NCBI RefSeq assembly: GCF_001556865.1
Contig: NZ_LSJY01000212.1
Location: 1-30,604 of the forward strand
DNA length: 30,604 bases
Origin: Sphingobium sp. CCH11-B1
GTDB lineage: Bacteria; Pseudomonadota; Alphaproteobacteria; Sphingomonadales; Sphingomonadaceae
Direction of reading: 5' to 3'
In this document: in pieces, positions 1-5,794 of the stretch
Numbering within the stretch: position 1 is the first letter of the stretch
Layout of the letters: each line of letters starts with the position of its first letter
Made by a program: the position numbers and the translations under genes
Notes under the pieces: model-generated
Seen by the model: only the letters and a program-made list of their open reading frames with translations
Database searches by the model: none
What the model was told of the DNA's origin: nothing

Positions 1-50
1 TTTTGCACGCCGATCACCCCACGAAGGGGGTGCCTATTGCACGCTGATCC
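1..50. repeat. Short imperfect direct repeat and hairpin at the left edge
   Basis: TTGCACGCCGATC at 3-15 recurs as TTGCACGCTGATC at 37-49, 12 of 13 bases identical, 34 bases apart. Between them CACCCC/GGGGTG forms a 6-bp stem with a six-base loop, just downstream of the minus-strand gene ending at 34. It may act as a transcription stop, but there is no T-run directly after it on the minus strand. The second repeat copy lies inside the end of that gene, so a small local duplication of the gene's tail is a possible origin. Confidence 0.35.
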
Positions 51-285
51 TCACCTTCGTGGCGTGATTGTCGACCGCGACAAGTCGAGCGGCATCGTTC
101 CAAGTAGGATTTCGCTCCGCGCCCGCCTTCGCGTCGTGGATGGATTGCAGCGCCTTGAACGCCTCGTCCACCGCCGTTTCGCTCTGGCCAAGCAACGGGC
201 GAGTGTCGTCATCGTAATCGGCAATCTCGCCAGCGATACCGGGGTGGAGCGTGGGCGAAATACGGATGTCCATTTCATCGGACAT
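34..285 (-). CDS. Small acidic hypothetical protein (83 aa)
   Basis: I do not recognise the family. The protein begins MSDEMDIRIS and is rich in Asp, Glu and Ala, with no membrane segment or cysteine motif. The start at 285 is chosen over a longer open frame because AGGAGG lies about 7 bases upstream (about 292-298 on the minus strand), and the extra residues of the longer frame look non-coding. It is the leftmost complete gene of the integrated element and is divergent from the gene at 650-1195 across a 364-base gap. Function unknown. Confidence 0.6.
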   Translation of the reverse strand: MSDEMDIRISPTLHPGIAGEIADYDDDTRPLLGQSETAVDEAFKALQSIHDAKAGAERNPTWNDAARLVAVDNHATKVRISVQ

Positions 286-649
286 TTTGGGGCCTCCTAT
301 GCTTGATGCGGCTAGACATTGGCTACAAGCTAGGGAGGCCGGTGAAAGTCGTGCAAGCAATTATTTTGTTATTACAATCACTTAGGTCGGTTCAGGCGCG
401 ACTGGCCATGAAACAGCATATTTGTGGGTCGGCGATTTGCCGGTGATGACCACACGGGCGCGGGCCGCTGTAAGCCGCGCACAGCGCAGGCCGGGGCTGC
501 CGCCACCCTAGCGAGGGCGAGCGCGCTTTCGTGCCCCCAGCGTGGCGGCTACCGGCCGCTATCGCCACGCTTGCCCACGGTCCGTTATAGAATCTATATT
601 GAATCTATACCGCATCTATGTCATAGACTGGCGTAGAAGGAGAATCGCC
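286..649. other. Divergent intergenic region
   Basis: This 364-base stretch separates two divergent element genes. Its right end carries three phased 9-bp repeats (590-620) and the ribosome binding site of the gene at 650. The middle, about 420-580, is GC-rich with no convincing coding frame, tRNA or strong hairpin. I see nothing else in it. Confidence 0.5.
590..620 (+). promoter_or_regulatory. Three 9-bp repeats at 11-bp spacing, operator candidate
   Basis: GAATCTATA at 590-598 and again at 601-609 is followed by GCATCTATG at 612-620. The start points are exactly 11 bases apart, about one helical turn, so a protein could bind all three on one face of the DNA. The AT-rich run overlaps the likely promoter of the gene starting at 650, which points to repressor or activator sites. 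The AlpA-like protein at 3212-3451 is one possible binder, as inference only. Confidence 0.5.
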
Positions 650-1195
650 ATGTCAAACAATGCCCTCATCGTCTTCACCGCCAAGACCGTCGAAATGATC
701 CACGAGCAGGGTGGAACAAGGTCATGGGTGCTTAGCGCCACCAGTATGCGAGACGTGCGATATGTCGTCTGCACCCGGAACAGCGACCGCGCCTATGATG
801 AAGAATGCGGCCCGCGCACCGAGGCGCACGGATCGGCGTTCCTCGTCGGCAAGGTGTCCGGGTTGAAGCAAGTGGACGAGCGCAACGGGCGGAAGCGGTA
901 TCTCGTCCAGATGAGCGAGTATGCCCGCGTATCGGTGGACGACTTCTGGACCCATGACCGCAACCCGACCCGCTACACCGACACGGACACGCTGCGCGAG
1001 CGCGGCATTGACGTGGACAAGCTGGACTGGCTTCCCATGCCCGATAGCGATGGCGTGATTGGCGTGATGCCCAGCACCCCGGAGGCGGATGCCCCTGCCG
1101 CCAGCGAGGGACTGACCATCGCCGAAGCGAAGCGCGGTCTGTCGGTCAGGTTCGGCGTTCCCGAGGAAGCCATTCAGATCGTCATTAACGGCTAG
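650..1195 (+). CDS. Hypothetical protein of the integrated element (181 aa)
   Basis: I recognise no characterised domain. The protein starts MSNNALIVFTAKTVEMI, is mixed alpha/beta in appearance, has two cysteines in its first half (VVCTRNSDR and EECGPR) and ends in a small helical segment (SEGLTIAEAKRGLSVRFGVPEEAIQIVI) that looks like a ubiquitin-like or winged-helix tail. There is no signal peptide or membrane segment. The start at 650 follows an AGAAGGAGA ribosome binding site at about 636-644; a longer open frame upstream runs through the operator repeats and was rejected. It is the only plus-strand gene in this part of the element and converges on the DUF3987-like gene. Its isolated, repeat-regulated promoter suggests an accessory or early function, but this is not shown. 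Confidence 0.75.
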   Translation: MSNNALIVFTAKTVEMIHEQGGTRSWVLSATSMRDVRYVVCTRNSDRAYDEECGPRTEAHGSAFLVGKVSGLKQVDERNGRKRYLVQMSEYARVSVDDFWTHDRNPTRYTDTDTLRERGIDVDKLDWLPMPDSDGVIGVMPSTPEADAPAASEGLTIAEAKRGLSVRFGVPEEAIQIVING

Positions 1196-1484
1196 GCCAG
1201 CAATGACCACATGCGGCGGGCATGAGCGGCGGTAGCGCGTTAGCGTTAGCCTCGGGAGGCCGCCGGTCTCACCCCTAAAACGGCTGAAACCATGCCAGAG
1301 ATGCCAATACAGGCTAACGCACTAACTTACTCTCTATTTTACATAGAATCCCTAGCATTTTCGCGGATTTGGGGCGTTAGCCTCGGGGGCGCTAACTGCC
1401 GCTACCATTAGCGGGAGGTCTGGCGGGTGGCATGGCTATTTCCGCTAACGCAACTGGCCGCGTTAGCCCTGCCCATGTGGTCAT
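1196..1484. other. Repeat-rich non-coding block, candidate replication origin
   Basis: Between two convergent genes lie six copies of GCGTTAGC (plus strand at 1237, 1243, 1374 and 1460; reverse complement at 1313 and 1444), plus a further GCTAAC at 1391. A 14-bp direct repeat, GCGTTAGCCTCGGG, occurs at 1243-1256 and 1374-1387. The centre (about 1319-1360) is AT-rich, unlike its surroundings. Iterons flanking an AT-rich unwinding element next to a replication protein gene are the usual form of a plasmid or P4-like origin. An alternative is a cluster of binding sites for a regulator. No replication has been shown. Confidence 0.6.
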
Positions 1485-1485
1485 T
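1202..1485. repeat. 12-bp perfect inverted repeat flanking the candidate origin
   Basis: AATGACCACATG at 1202-1213 is the exact reverse complement of CATGTGGTCATT at 1474-1485. Each copy sits just after or over the stop codon of one of the two convergent genes, so the repeats bracket the whole GCGTTAGC block. The match may stem from a duplication of a gene end or mark the limits of a functional module. Confidence 0.6.
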
Positions 1486-3002
1486 CAGGTCGTGCAGAGC
1501 ACCCGGTAAGCCTGCCCGTGGAAACTGAACATCTCCACCAGCTTGTCGCCTTTCACCTCCATCAGATTGCCGTTCGTGATAGCGGTCTTGATTGCCATAT
1601 TCAGCGCAGCGGTGTGACCGAGCTTGTGCTTCTCGAACGATGACAGCCGTTGCGTGCGCAACTGGAGGTATTTGCGCGGGACGATGTTAGCGTCCTGCAT
1701 CGCCTTGCCGTTCTTCAACCATTTGGGCAGCTTGTCACCGGGCAGGAATTGGAACTCCCGGCATAGCTCCATGACCTTTTGCTCGCGCCCGCCGTCACTG
1801 CCCTCGCCAACTTCGCCTTGACGGATGCGCCGGTCGAATGCTGCAATGCCGTGCCGGATGAGCGTAACCGCCCATTCCGCCTGCTCGACAGTAACGACTG
1901 GCCCAAACGGCTTGTCACCGACTGCCAGCAGCCCCGCAACCCGAAGCGCCTTGAGGTGCGCGCGGTTCCACAACTGGCGTAGGCTCTCATCGTCCCCCGC
2001 CGCATGGATCGCCGCATCGCACTCGTCCTCGAAGCGGTCGAGGTGGGCGCGCGCTCCCTCGCTGAACGCCACTTCCTGCACCTTGCCCGCTGCCATCGCC
2101 AGATCGGACGCGGCCATGATCCCGGCAATGTGGTCAACTACGCCCTGCGGCGGATGCTGCACTGGCGCAGCGTTCTTCGCGGGTCGGTCCCCGCCATACT
2201 CGATGACGCAGAACCGCGACATGAACCCATCGCGCATCATGGCGTCGGTGATAGACTCGTAAAACGTGTTCGGGGTCGTCTCGCCGATCAGGCTGAACGC
2301 CACGCTCGTGACCGATTCCACGTTGTTCTCTTGACTGCTATAGGCGATCCCGCCCGCCACATCGGTTGGACCGGACTTGGAATACAGCGTGGTCAGCACC
2401 TTGCGAAGCGACCGCATACTGGCGTCCTTATCGACCGCCATCGCCAAGAACTTGTGCCCGATCTCGCCCGCGACGTTCACGAACGACTGATTGCCCGCGC
2501 AGGCTTTGATAAGGGCAGGACCAGAAACGTAGTCGTCGAAGTTAGCGAAGTTCCCGGCGATAGGACACTTCACCGCTGCGGCACGGACGATCTTGGCGAT
2601 CCCGCTGTGCATGGCTTCCTTCCCGATGGCGGAACGGGCGACCAGCACCACATAGAGGTTCAGCCCCGAACCGGGGATGTGCCAGACCTTACCGCAAACC
2701 CCCGCCATGAGTCCCAGCGCCCCGACGATGGCGACCTCGGCGACCGGACGCGGTGCCTGCTGATAGATGAACTGCGCCAGCGCACCGACGAACCCCGGTG
2801 GCATGGGCAGCGCACCTTGCGCTGGCGGCGTGGGACCGTCAGCAACATACGCGCCGCCGTTCGGTGCCTGCGCAACGGCAGACGCAAGCTGCTCGTTCAA
2901 GCCAGCTTCATAGGCTGCCCGAGCCTGCTGTCGCTGTTGCTCCGCGCCTGCGAACAGAGCAGGGTCAAAGGTGACGCCATCAACAACGCGAGGCTTATCC
3001 AT
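1485..3002 (-). CDS. DUF3987-like replication/primase-helicase protein (505 aa)
   Basis: The length and layout fit the DUF3987 group of phage, plasmid and island proteins related to the helicase part of primases. An N-terminal Gln/Ala-rich stretch (about residues 15-60) precedes an ATPase-like core that contains LYVVLVARSAIGKEAMHSGI, in the place of a Walker A loop. Further blocks such as FVNVAGEIGHKFL and FSLIGETTPNTFYES match what is expected of Walker B and sensor regions. The Walker A is degenerate: the first Gly is replaced and Lys is followed by Glu, not Ser/Thr. The C-terminal part (about 410-505) is basic and may bind DNA. The start at 3002 follows GGAGG. The adjoining iteron-like block suggests it initiates replication of the element. 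The family call is from memory of sequence patterns, not a search. Confidence 0.65.
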   Translation of the reverse strand: MDKPRVVDGVTFDPALFAGAEQQRQQARAAYEAGLNEQLASAVAQAPNGGAYVADGPTPPAQGALPMPPGFVGALAQFIYQQAPRPVAEVAIVGALGLMAGVCGKVWHIPGSGLNLYVVLVARSAIGKEAMHSGIAKIVRAAAVKCPIAGNFANFDDYVSGPALIKACAGNQSFVNVAGEIGHKFLAMAVDKDASMRSLRKVLTTLYSKSGPTDVAGGIAYSSQENNVESVTSVAFSLIGETTPNTFYESITDAMMRDGFMSRFCVIEYGGDRPAKNAAPVQHPPQGVVDHIAGIMAASDLAMAAGKVQEVAFSEGARAHLDRFEDECDAAIHAAGDDESLRQLWNRAHLKALRVAGLLAVGDKPFGPVVTVEQAEWAVTLIRHGIAAFDRRIRQGEVGEGSDGGREQKVMELCREFQFLPGDKLPKWLKNGKAMQDANIVPRKYLQLRTQRLSSFEKHKLGHTAALNMAIKTAITNGNLMEVKGDKLVEMFSFHGQAYRVLCTT

Positions 3003-3070
3003 GATGAGCCTCCGCGCCGGTGGGGGCGGTAGTCAATCTGTGCCCATCGCCATCCGCATCCGGCGAATTT

Positions 3071-3202
3071 TTACGCGGCGCTATGTTTTGCCCAAATACT
3101 TCGGGGCATGTCGATGTTTGCGACCTCTCCGCGAGATCGGGTATGTATGTGCTGTTCACGATGATACTCCGGCGGCAGGGGTGGCTCCCTGCCGCTGCTC
3201 AT
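3071..3202 (-). CDS. Possible 43-aa small protein
   Basis: A short frame begins with ATG nine bases after the stop of the AlpA-like gene and ends at a TAA before the DUF3987-like gene, with the same orientation as both. The product would start MSSGREPPLPPEY and is basic. No good ribosome binding site precedes the ATG, and a strong hairpin (3172-3195) lies within its first codons, which argues against translation. It is recorded because it fills the gap between two co-oriented genes; it may well be spurious. Confidence 0.2.
   Translation of the reverse strand: MSSGREPPLPPEYHREQHIHTRSRGEVANIDMPRSIWAKHSAA
3172..3195 (-). terminator. Strong hairpin downstream of the AlpA-like gene
   Basis: GCGGCAGGG at 3172-3180 pairs perfectly with CCCTGCCGC at 3187-3195 around a six-base loop. 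It lies 17 bases past the stop of the minus-strand AlpA-like gene, where a terminator or attenuator is expected. There is no T-tract after it, so termination by this hairpin alone is uncertain. Confidence 0.45.
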
Positions 3203-3211
3203 GAATGGGGA

Positions 3212-3451
3212 TCAGGCGGCTTCGCTGGTGCTCTGACGGGCACCGGACGCGAGCCAGCGCAGCACATCGAGTTCGGCATACCAGACGCGGCGCGTGCCGG
3301 GAGGCGAGAAGTAGCGCGGTCCCTCGCCACGGAAGCGATACTGCTCCATCGTGTTAGGATGGACACCTAGGATTTCGGCAACCTCGCGGCTGTCGAGGGG
3401 ACGGCGCTTCGGTTCGTAGGCAAACAGCTCGCAGAGCTGGTCGAAAGACAT
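3212..3451 (-). CDS. AlpA/excisionase-like helix-turn-helix protein (79 aa)
   Basis: The segment PLDSREVAEILGVHPNTMEQY followed by GEGPRYFSPPGTRRVWYAELDVLRWL is a typical MerR-like helix-turn-helix plus wing of the AlpA/Xis group (HTH_17 type). Such proteins control excision and gene expression in integrated elements, often by binding next to int and the att site. The start at 3451 (MSFDQLCELF) gives a product of usual length; an in-frame ATG at 3502 would add 17 residues of unlikely composition. The Shine-Dalgarno is weak. It lies upstream of the DUF3987-like gene on the same strand and probably controls element genes; the palindrome at 3512-3524 is a likely operator for itself or its own promoter region. 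Confidence 0.8.
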   Translation of the reverse strand: MSFDQLCELFAYEPKRRPLDSREVAEILGVHPNTMEQYRFRGEGPRYFSPPGTRRVWYAELDVLRWLASGARQSTSEAA

Positions 3452-3511
3452 TTCGGTCACGTTTCGGCTCCGTGCGCTGCAACCTAGCGCCGGGGTGAAC
3501 ACTCCACTGTG

Positions 3512-3524
3512 GAGCCGATGGGAG
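3512..3524. promoter_or_regulatory. Palindrome CTCCAC-T-GTGGAG, operator candidate
   Basis: Two perfect 6-bp arms around a single T lie about 60 bases upstream of the chosen start of the AlpA-like gene. This is the size and symmetry of a dimer-binding operator and fits autoregulation. No binding evidence exists. Confidence 0.4.
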
Positions 3525-3530
3525 AACGAC

Positions 3531-3562
3531 CGGCCCGCACCATATCAGATAGTGCGGACCGG
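3531..3562 (-). terminator. Hairpin after the small gene at 3607-3855
   Basis: GGCCCGCAC and GTGCGGACC (8 of 9 positions pair) are separated by about 11 bases and lie some 45 bases past the stop of the minus-strand gene ending at 3607. It may end that transcript, or be part of the AlpA-gene promoter region. There is only a weak T-run after it. Confidence 0.35.
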
Positions 3563-3606
3563 CAAGCTAGTTATAGCGCAAACAAGTGCGCGAGTGTTTG
3601 ATAAAA

Positions 3607-3855
3607 TTACTCGTTCGCGCGCCACTTCATCCATTCATTATTGCTGCACGCTTTAGCCCAGTCTGTGCCATTGACGCTCGCATCTGACCTGTCTTTGGCG
3701 CACTGACTTACGAGGTCCATGATGGCTTCTTTGTAATAGACAGACTCGCCTTGGCTTCCCCAAGGATGAGTTCGGTCCAAGGTGAGCAGGGCGTTCTTCA
3801 GCACCTGCTTCATCTTGAGGGGGCTAAAAAGGTAATCTTCGGGCTTTACGGCCAT
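3607..3855 (-). CDS. Small hypothetical protein (82 aa)
   Basis: Family not recognised. The product starts MAVKPEDYLFSPLKMKQVLKN and ends in a Trp-rich tail (DWAKAC, EWMKW); it is soluble, mostly helical in appearance and has two cysteines. The start at 3855 is chosen because GGAGG (about 3860-3864) lies at the right distance; the longer frame up to 3966 runs into upstream non-coding DNA. It sits between the integrase and the AlpA-like gene on the same strand. A regulatory or accessory role is possible but not shown. Confidence 0.65.
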   Translation of the reverse strand: MAVKPEDYLFSPLKMKQVLKNALLTLDRTHPWGSQGESVYYKEAIMDLVSQCAKDRSDASVNGTDWAKACSNNEWMKWRANE

Positions 3856-4221
3856 GTCGTCCTCCATTTTTAGTTGGGGACACACCAATCGCATGGCGGA
3901 GGTTGCACCGATGGCCCGTGTCCCATCGGTGCGCTTCGATGCTGGATCGAAGGCTACAGTGTGCAAGACTTCGGTATGCCGATCTGCACCGAGAGTCGAT
4001 GCTAAATCTTTCGGCAGATTTTTGGTCCGTAAACCGATCAGGGGACGATTGGCCGTGTCGCCGGCCTCGACCGTTTTCCCCCGATTGTGCGAATTGGACC
4101 TGACCGAGACGGCCTCTCGGCTACAGGCCGGCTACAGCGGCGATCGCCGCTGGCTCGCCCCTACCCCGGCGGCGCTACGCGATCGGGGCTGTGCGCGAGG
4201 CTGCGCGGCCCCGCGCGTGCA
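3856..4221. other. Intergenic region between integrase and small gene
   Basis: This 366-base gap has no convincing gene. It contains a hairpin AAATCT-TTCGGC-AGATTT (4004-4021) followed by TT, which could terminate a plus-strand transcript, and a perfect 18-bp palindrome at 4135-4152. The right end (4180-4221) is very GC-rich with several short GCGCGG/CCGCGC inverted runs and probably includes the terminator of the integrase gene. Confidence 0.5.
4135..4152. repeat. Perfect 18-bp palindrome
   Basis: CAGCGGCGATCGCCGCTG reads the same on both strands and lies about 70 bases past the end of the integrase gene. A loop-less palindrome is more likely a binding site than a terminator. GCGATCGC cores are common in some genomes, so it may be chance. 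Confidence 0.5.
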
Positions 4222-5514
4222 TCACCCAGCGGCGTGCAGCGGCACCACGTTCTTGCTGGCAGCGATAGCGGCCTGCTGCTCGATCCAGTCGCCGACCTTC
4301 TGCACATCCGGCTGGAGCCAATCGAGGTGCGCCAGGTCGAGATATGCACGGGCGGTCACGTCGTCGCTGCTCGGCTTGTGGCCAGTCAAGAGGTCGGTGC
4401 GGAACTTCTCAATCAGGCACTCGCGCATGGCGTAGTTCGTGAACGAGCGCCGCAGGTCGTGGAGCGACAGGTGCTTGCCCGCGATCTCGCCCACCACCTC
4501 CATCGGAGCGCGGGCGTCCATGATCCGTCCCGTCTTGCCCCACGATGGGAACACGAACGGGCTTTCGGTGCCGTCCGCCCGCTTGAGGCGGGGGCGCGAC
4601 TTGAGGAGCGCGACGGCCTGCGACGACAGCGGGAGCCATATCGGATCACCACGCTTGCGGTCATCCAGATGCCACCAGCACTCTGCCGGGTTGTGGTCAT
4701 CAATGTGCACGCGATCCCACGTCAACGTCGCCGCCTCGTCACGACGCGCTCCAGTGAGCAGGAGGAAGATGGTCAGGTCCACCGACGCCAGCGCCTCGTA
4801 GCCCTGCACCTCGCCGCGCATTTCGTGCAGCTTGTTCCAGACCGCGCCGATCTTGCGCTTGTCGATATAGCGTTCCGTGCGCGTGCCCAGCTTGGCCCAA
4901 TGGTGCTTGAGCGCATCAACCGGATTGTCGCGGATTAGCGGGGTGCCATCGGCCTGTCGGTATTCGTCAGTGGCGAAGCGGATCAGGATGCGCAGCGTCA
5001 CGAACGCCGCGTTGGCGCTGGCGGGCGCAGCCTTCTTCCCTTCCAGACCGCCCTTCACCAGCGCGGCGTGACGCTCCTTCACCATATCGCGCGTGATGCT
5101 CGCGATGGGCAGCGGTGCCCACTTAGCGAAGGTCTTCTCAACATGGCGGCGATACTCGCGCGCGGTGCTGTCCTCCATCTTGCCGGGGCGACCGACATAG
5201 GCCTCTAGCACGTCTTGCAACGTGACCTTCGCGGCAGCGTCAGCCTTGACCACAGCGCGCGGGTCGATCCCCTCGCGCATGTCTTGCAACACCTTCTGCG
5301 CCCGCTTGCGCGCGGCATCCTCGGTGAGGGTGCCATAGGGACCAAGGGTGAACTGGATCGACTTGCCCAGCACCCTCCCCATGACGATGAACACCTTCTT
5401 GCCCTTCTCGGACACGCGGAGGCCGTAGCCCTTCACGCTGTCGTCCCAGTGGACCGCGTAGCCCTCAGCGGGCCACTCGACCTTGTCCACGAACCCCTTC
5501 GTAATCTTCGCCAT
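4222..5514 (-). CDS. int: Tyrosine recombinase, tRNA-site integrase (430 aa)
   Basis: The enzyme inserts and excises the element at the tRNA-Lys gene. An N-terminal DUF4102-type arm-binding domain (about residues 1-95, with GYGLRVSEKGKKVFIV and FTLGPYGTLTEDAARKRA) is followed by a SAM-like core-binding domain (about 97-185) and the catalytic domain (about 205-410). The catalytic residues are visible: R257 in LLTGARRDE, H352 and R355 in LSLHDLRRSF, H379 in LLTGHKPSS and nucleophile Y391 in ARAYLDL. Length and layout fit P4-type integrases. The start at 5514 follows an AAGGAG site. The gene begins 157 bases from the tRNA fragment, and the spacer is full of CTAGC motifs that may be its arm sites. 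It looks intact. Confidence 0.95.
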   Translation of the reverse strand: MAKITKGFVDKVEWPAEGYAVHWDDSVKGYGLRVSEKGKKVFIVMGRVLGKSIQFTLGPYGTLTEDAARKRAQKVLQDMREGIDPRAVVKADAAAKVTLQDVLEAYVGRPGKMEDSTAREYRRHVEKTFAKWAPLPIASITRDMVKERHAALVKGGLEGKKAAPASANAAFVTLRILIRFATDEYRQADGTPLIRDNPVDALKHHWAKLGTRTERYIDKRKIGAVWNKLHEMRGEVQGYEALASVDLTIFLLLTGARRDEAATLTWDRVHIDDHNPAECWWHLDDRKRGDPIWLPLSSQAVALLKSRPRLKRADGTESPFVFPSWGKTGRIMDARAPMEVVGEIAGKHLSLHDLRRSFTNYAMRECLIEKFRTDLLTGHKPSSDDVTARAYLDLAHLDWLQPDVQKVGDWIEQQAAIAASKNVVPLHAAG

Positions 5515-5528
5515 GCTGCTCCTTGGCT

Positions 5529-5652
5529 GCTAGATTCTAGCGTATTTCTAGCAAGGAGCTTACAGCTACGACAAGGAACCGCAAAAAAGCAAGGGCGAAA
5601 AGCGCGGTTTATCAAGGGTTACGGTTGCTAGAACAAGCTATGACAATCTAGC
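5529..5652. promoter_or_regulatory. CTAGC/GCTAG cluster, putative integrase arm-binding sites
   Basis: Five copies of CTAGC or its complement occur at 5529, 5537, 5548, 5627 and 5648, all between the integrase start and the att core. CTAG is usually rare in bacterial DNA, so the clustering is striking. Position and number fit arm-type sites for the integrase N-terminal domain, perhaps also controlling int transcription. Confidence 0.45.
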
Positions 5653-5671
5653 GCAATGGCGTGATTCCAAA

Positions 5672-5717
5672 ACTCTTAATCAGCGGGTCCTAGGTTCGAG
5701 CCCTAGTGCGTCCACCA
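5672..5717 (+). other. Attachment site: 3' fragment of tRNA-Lys(CTT)
   Basis: From the anticodon loop onwards the sequence folds as a tRNA 3' half: loop CTCTTAA (anticodon CTT), stem strand TCAGC, variable GGGTC, T-stem CTAGG/CCTAG around TTCGAGC, acceptor strand TGCGTCC, A and CCA. The matching 5' half (GCTGA before the loop, GGACGCA at the start) is missing; the bases upstream are unrelated. It is thus the displaced end of the target gene. The intact tRNA should lie at the far left end of the element, followed by an identical copy of this core of about 46 bp. Confidence 0.8.
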
Positions 5718-5794
5718 TTTCCCAACGACGGACAGATGGCGGCATGACGACATGCCCGCCGACGCCTCGCCACACATCGCGATCTCGGTTCCTG

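Larger units (their letters stand above)
1..5717. mobile_element. Integrated element, right-hand part (satellite-like or integrative element)
   Basis: The block from the window edge to the tRNA fragment at 5672-5717 holds a tyrosine recombinase, an AlpA-like HTH protein, a DUF3987-like replication protein, and three small or unknown genes. It ends exactly at the CCA of a tRNA 3' end that has no 5' half, the usual scar of integration into a tRNA gene. All genes but one (650-1195) lie on the minus strand. I see no phage structural genes, relaxase or cargo in this part. The right boundary is well supported; the left boundary is outside the window. P4-like satellites share the integrase, AlpA and primase/helicase layout, but the assignment to that class is inference. 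Confidence 0.85.

Noticed and set aside
2004..3032. 342-aa frame opposite the DUF3987-like gene
   Set aside because: Shadow frame rich in Arg, His and Asp typical of antisense GC-rich DNA; the minus-strand gene has the ribosome binding site and motif-like blocks.
5643..5717. A complete tRNA at the right element border
   Set aside because: The bases before 5672 cannot form the acceptor, D-arm or 5' anticodon strand, so only the 3' fragment is real.
5738..5760. GGCGGCATG/CATGCCCGCC hairpin past the tRNA fragment
   Set aside because: Short, bulged and without a T-run; too weak to call a terminator, although it may help end the MFS transcript.
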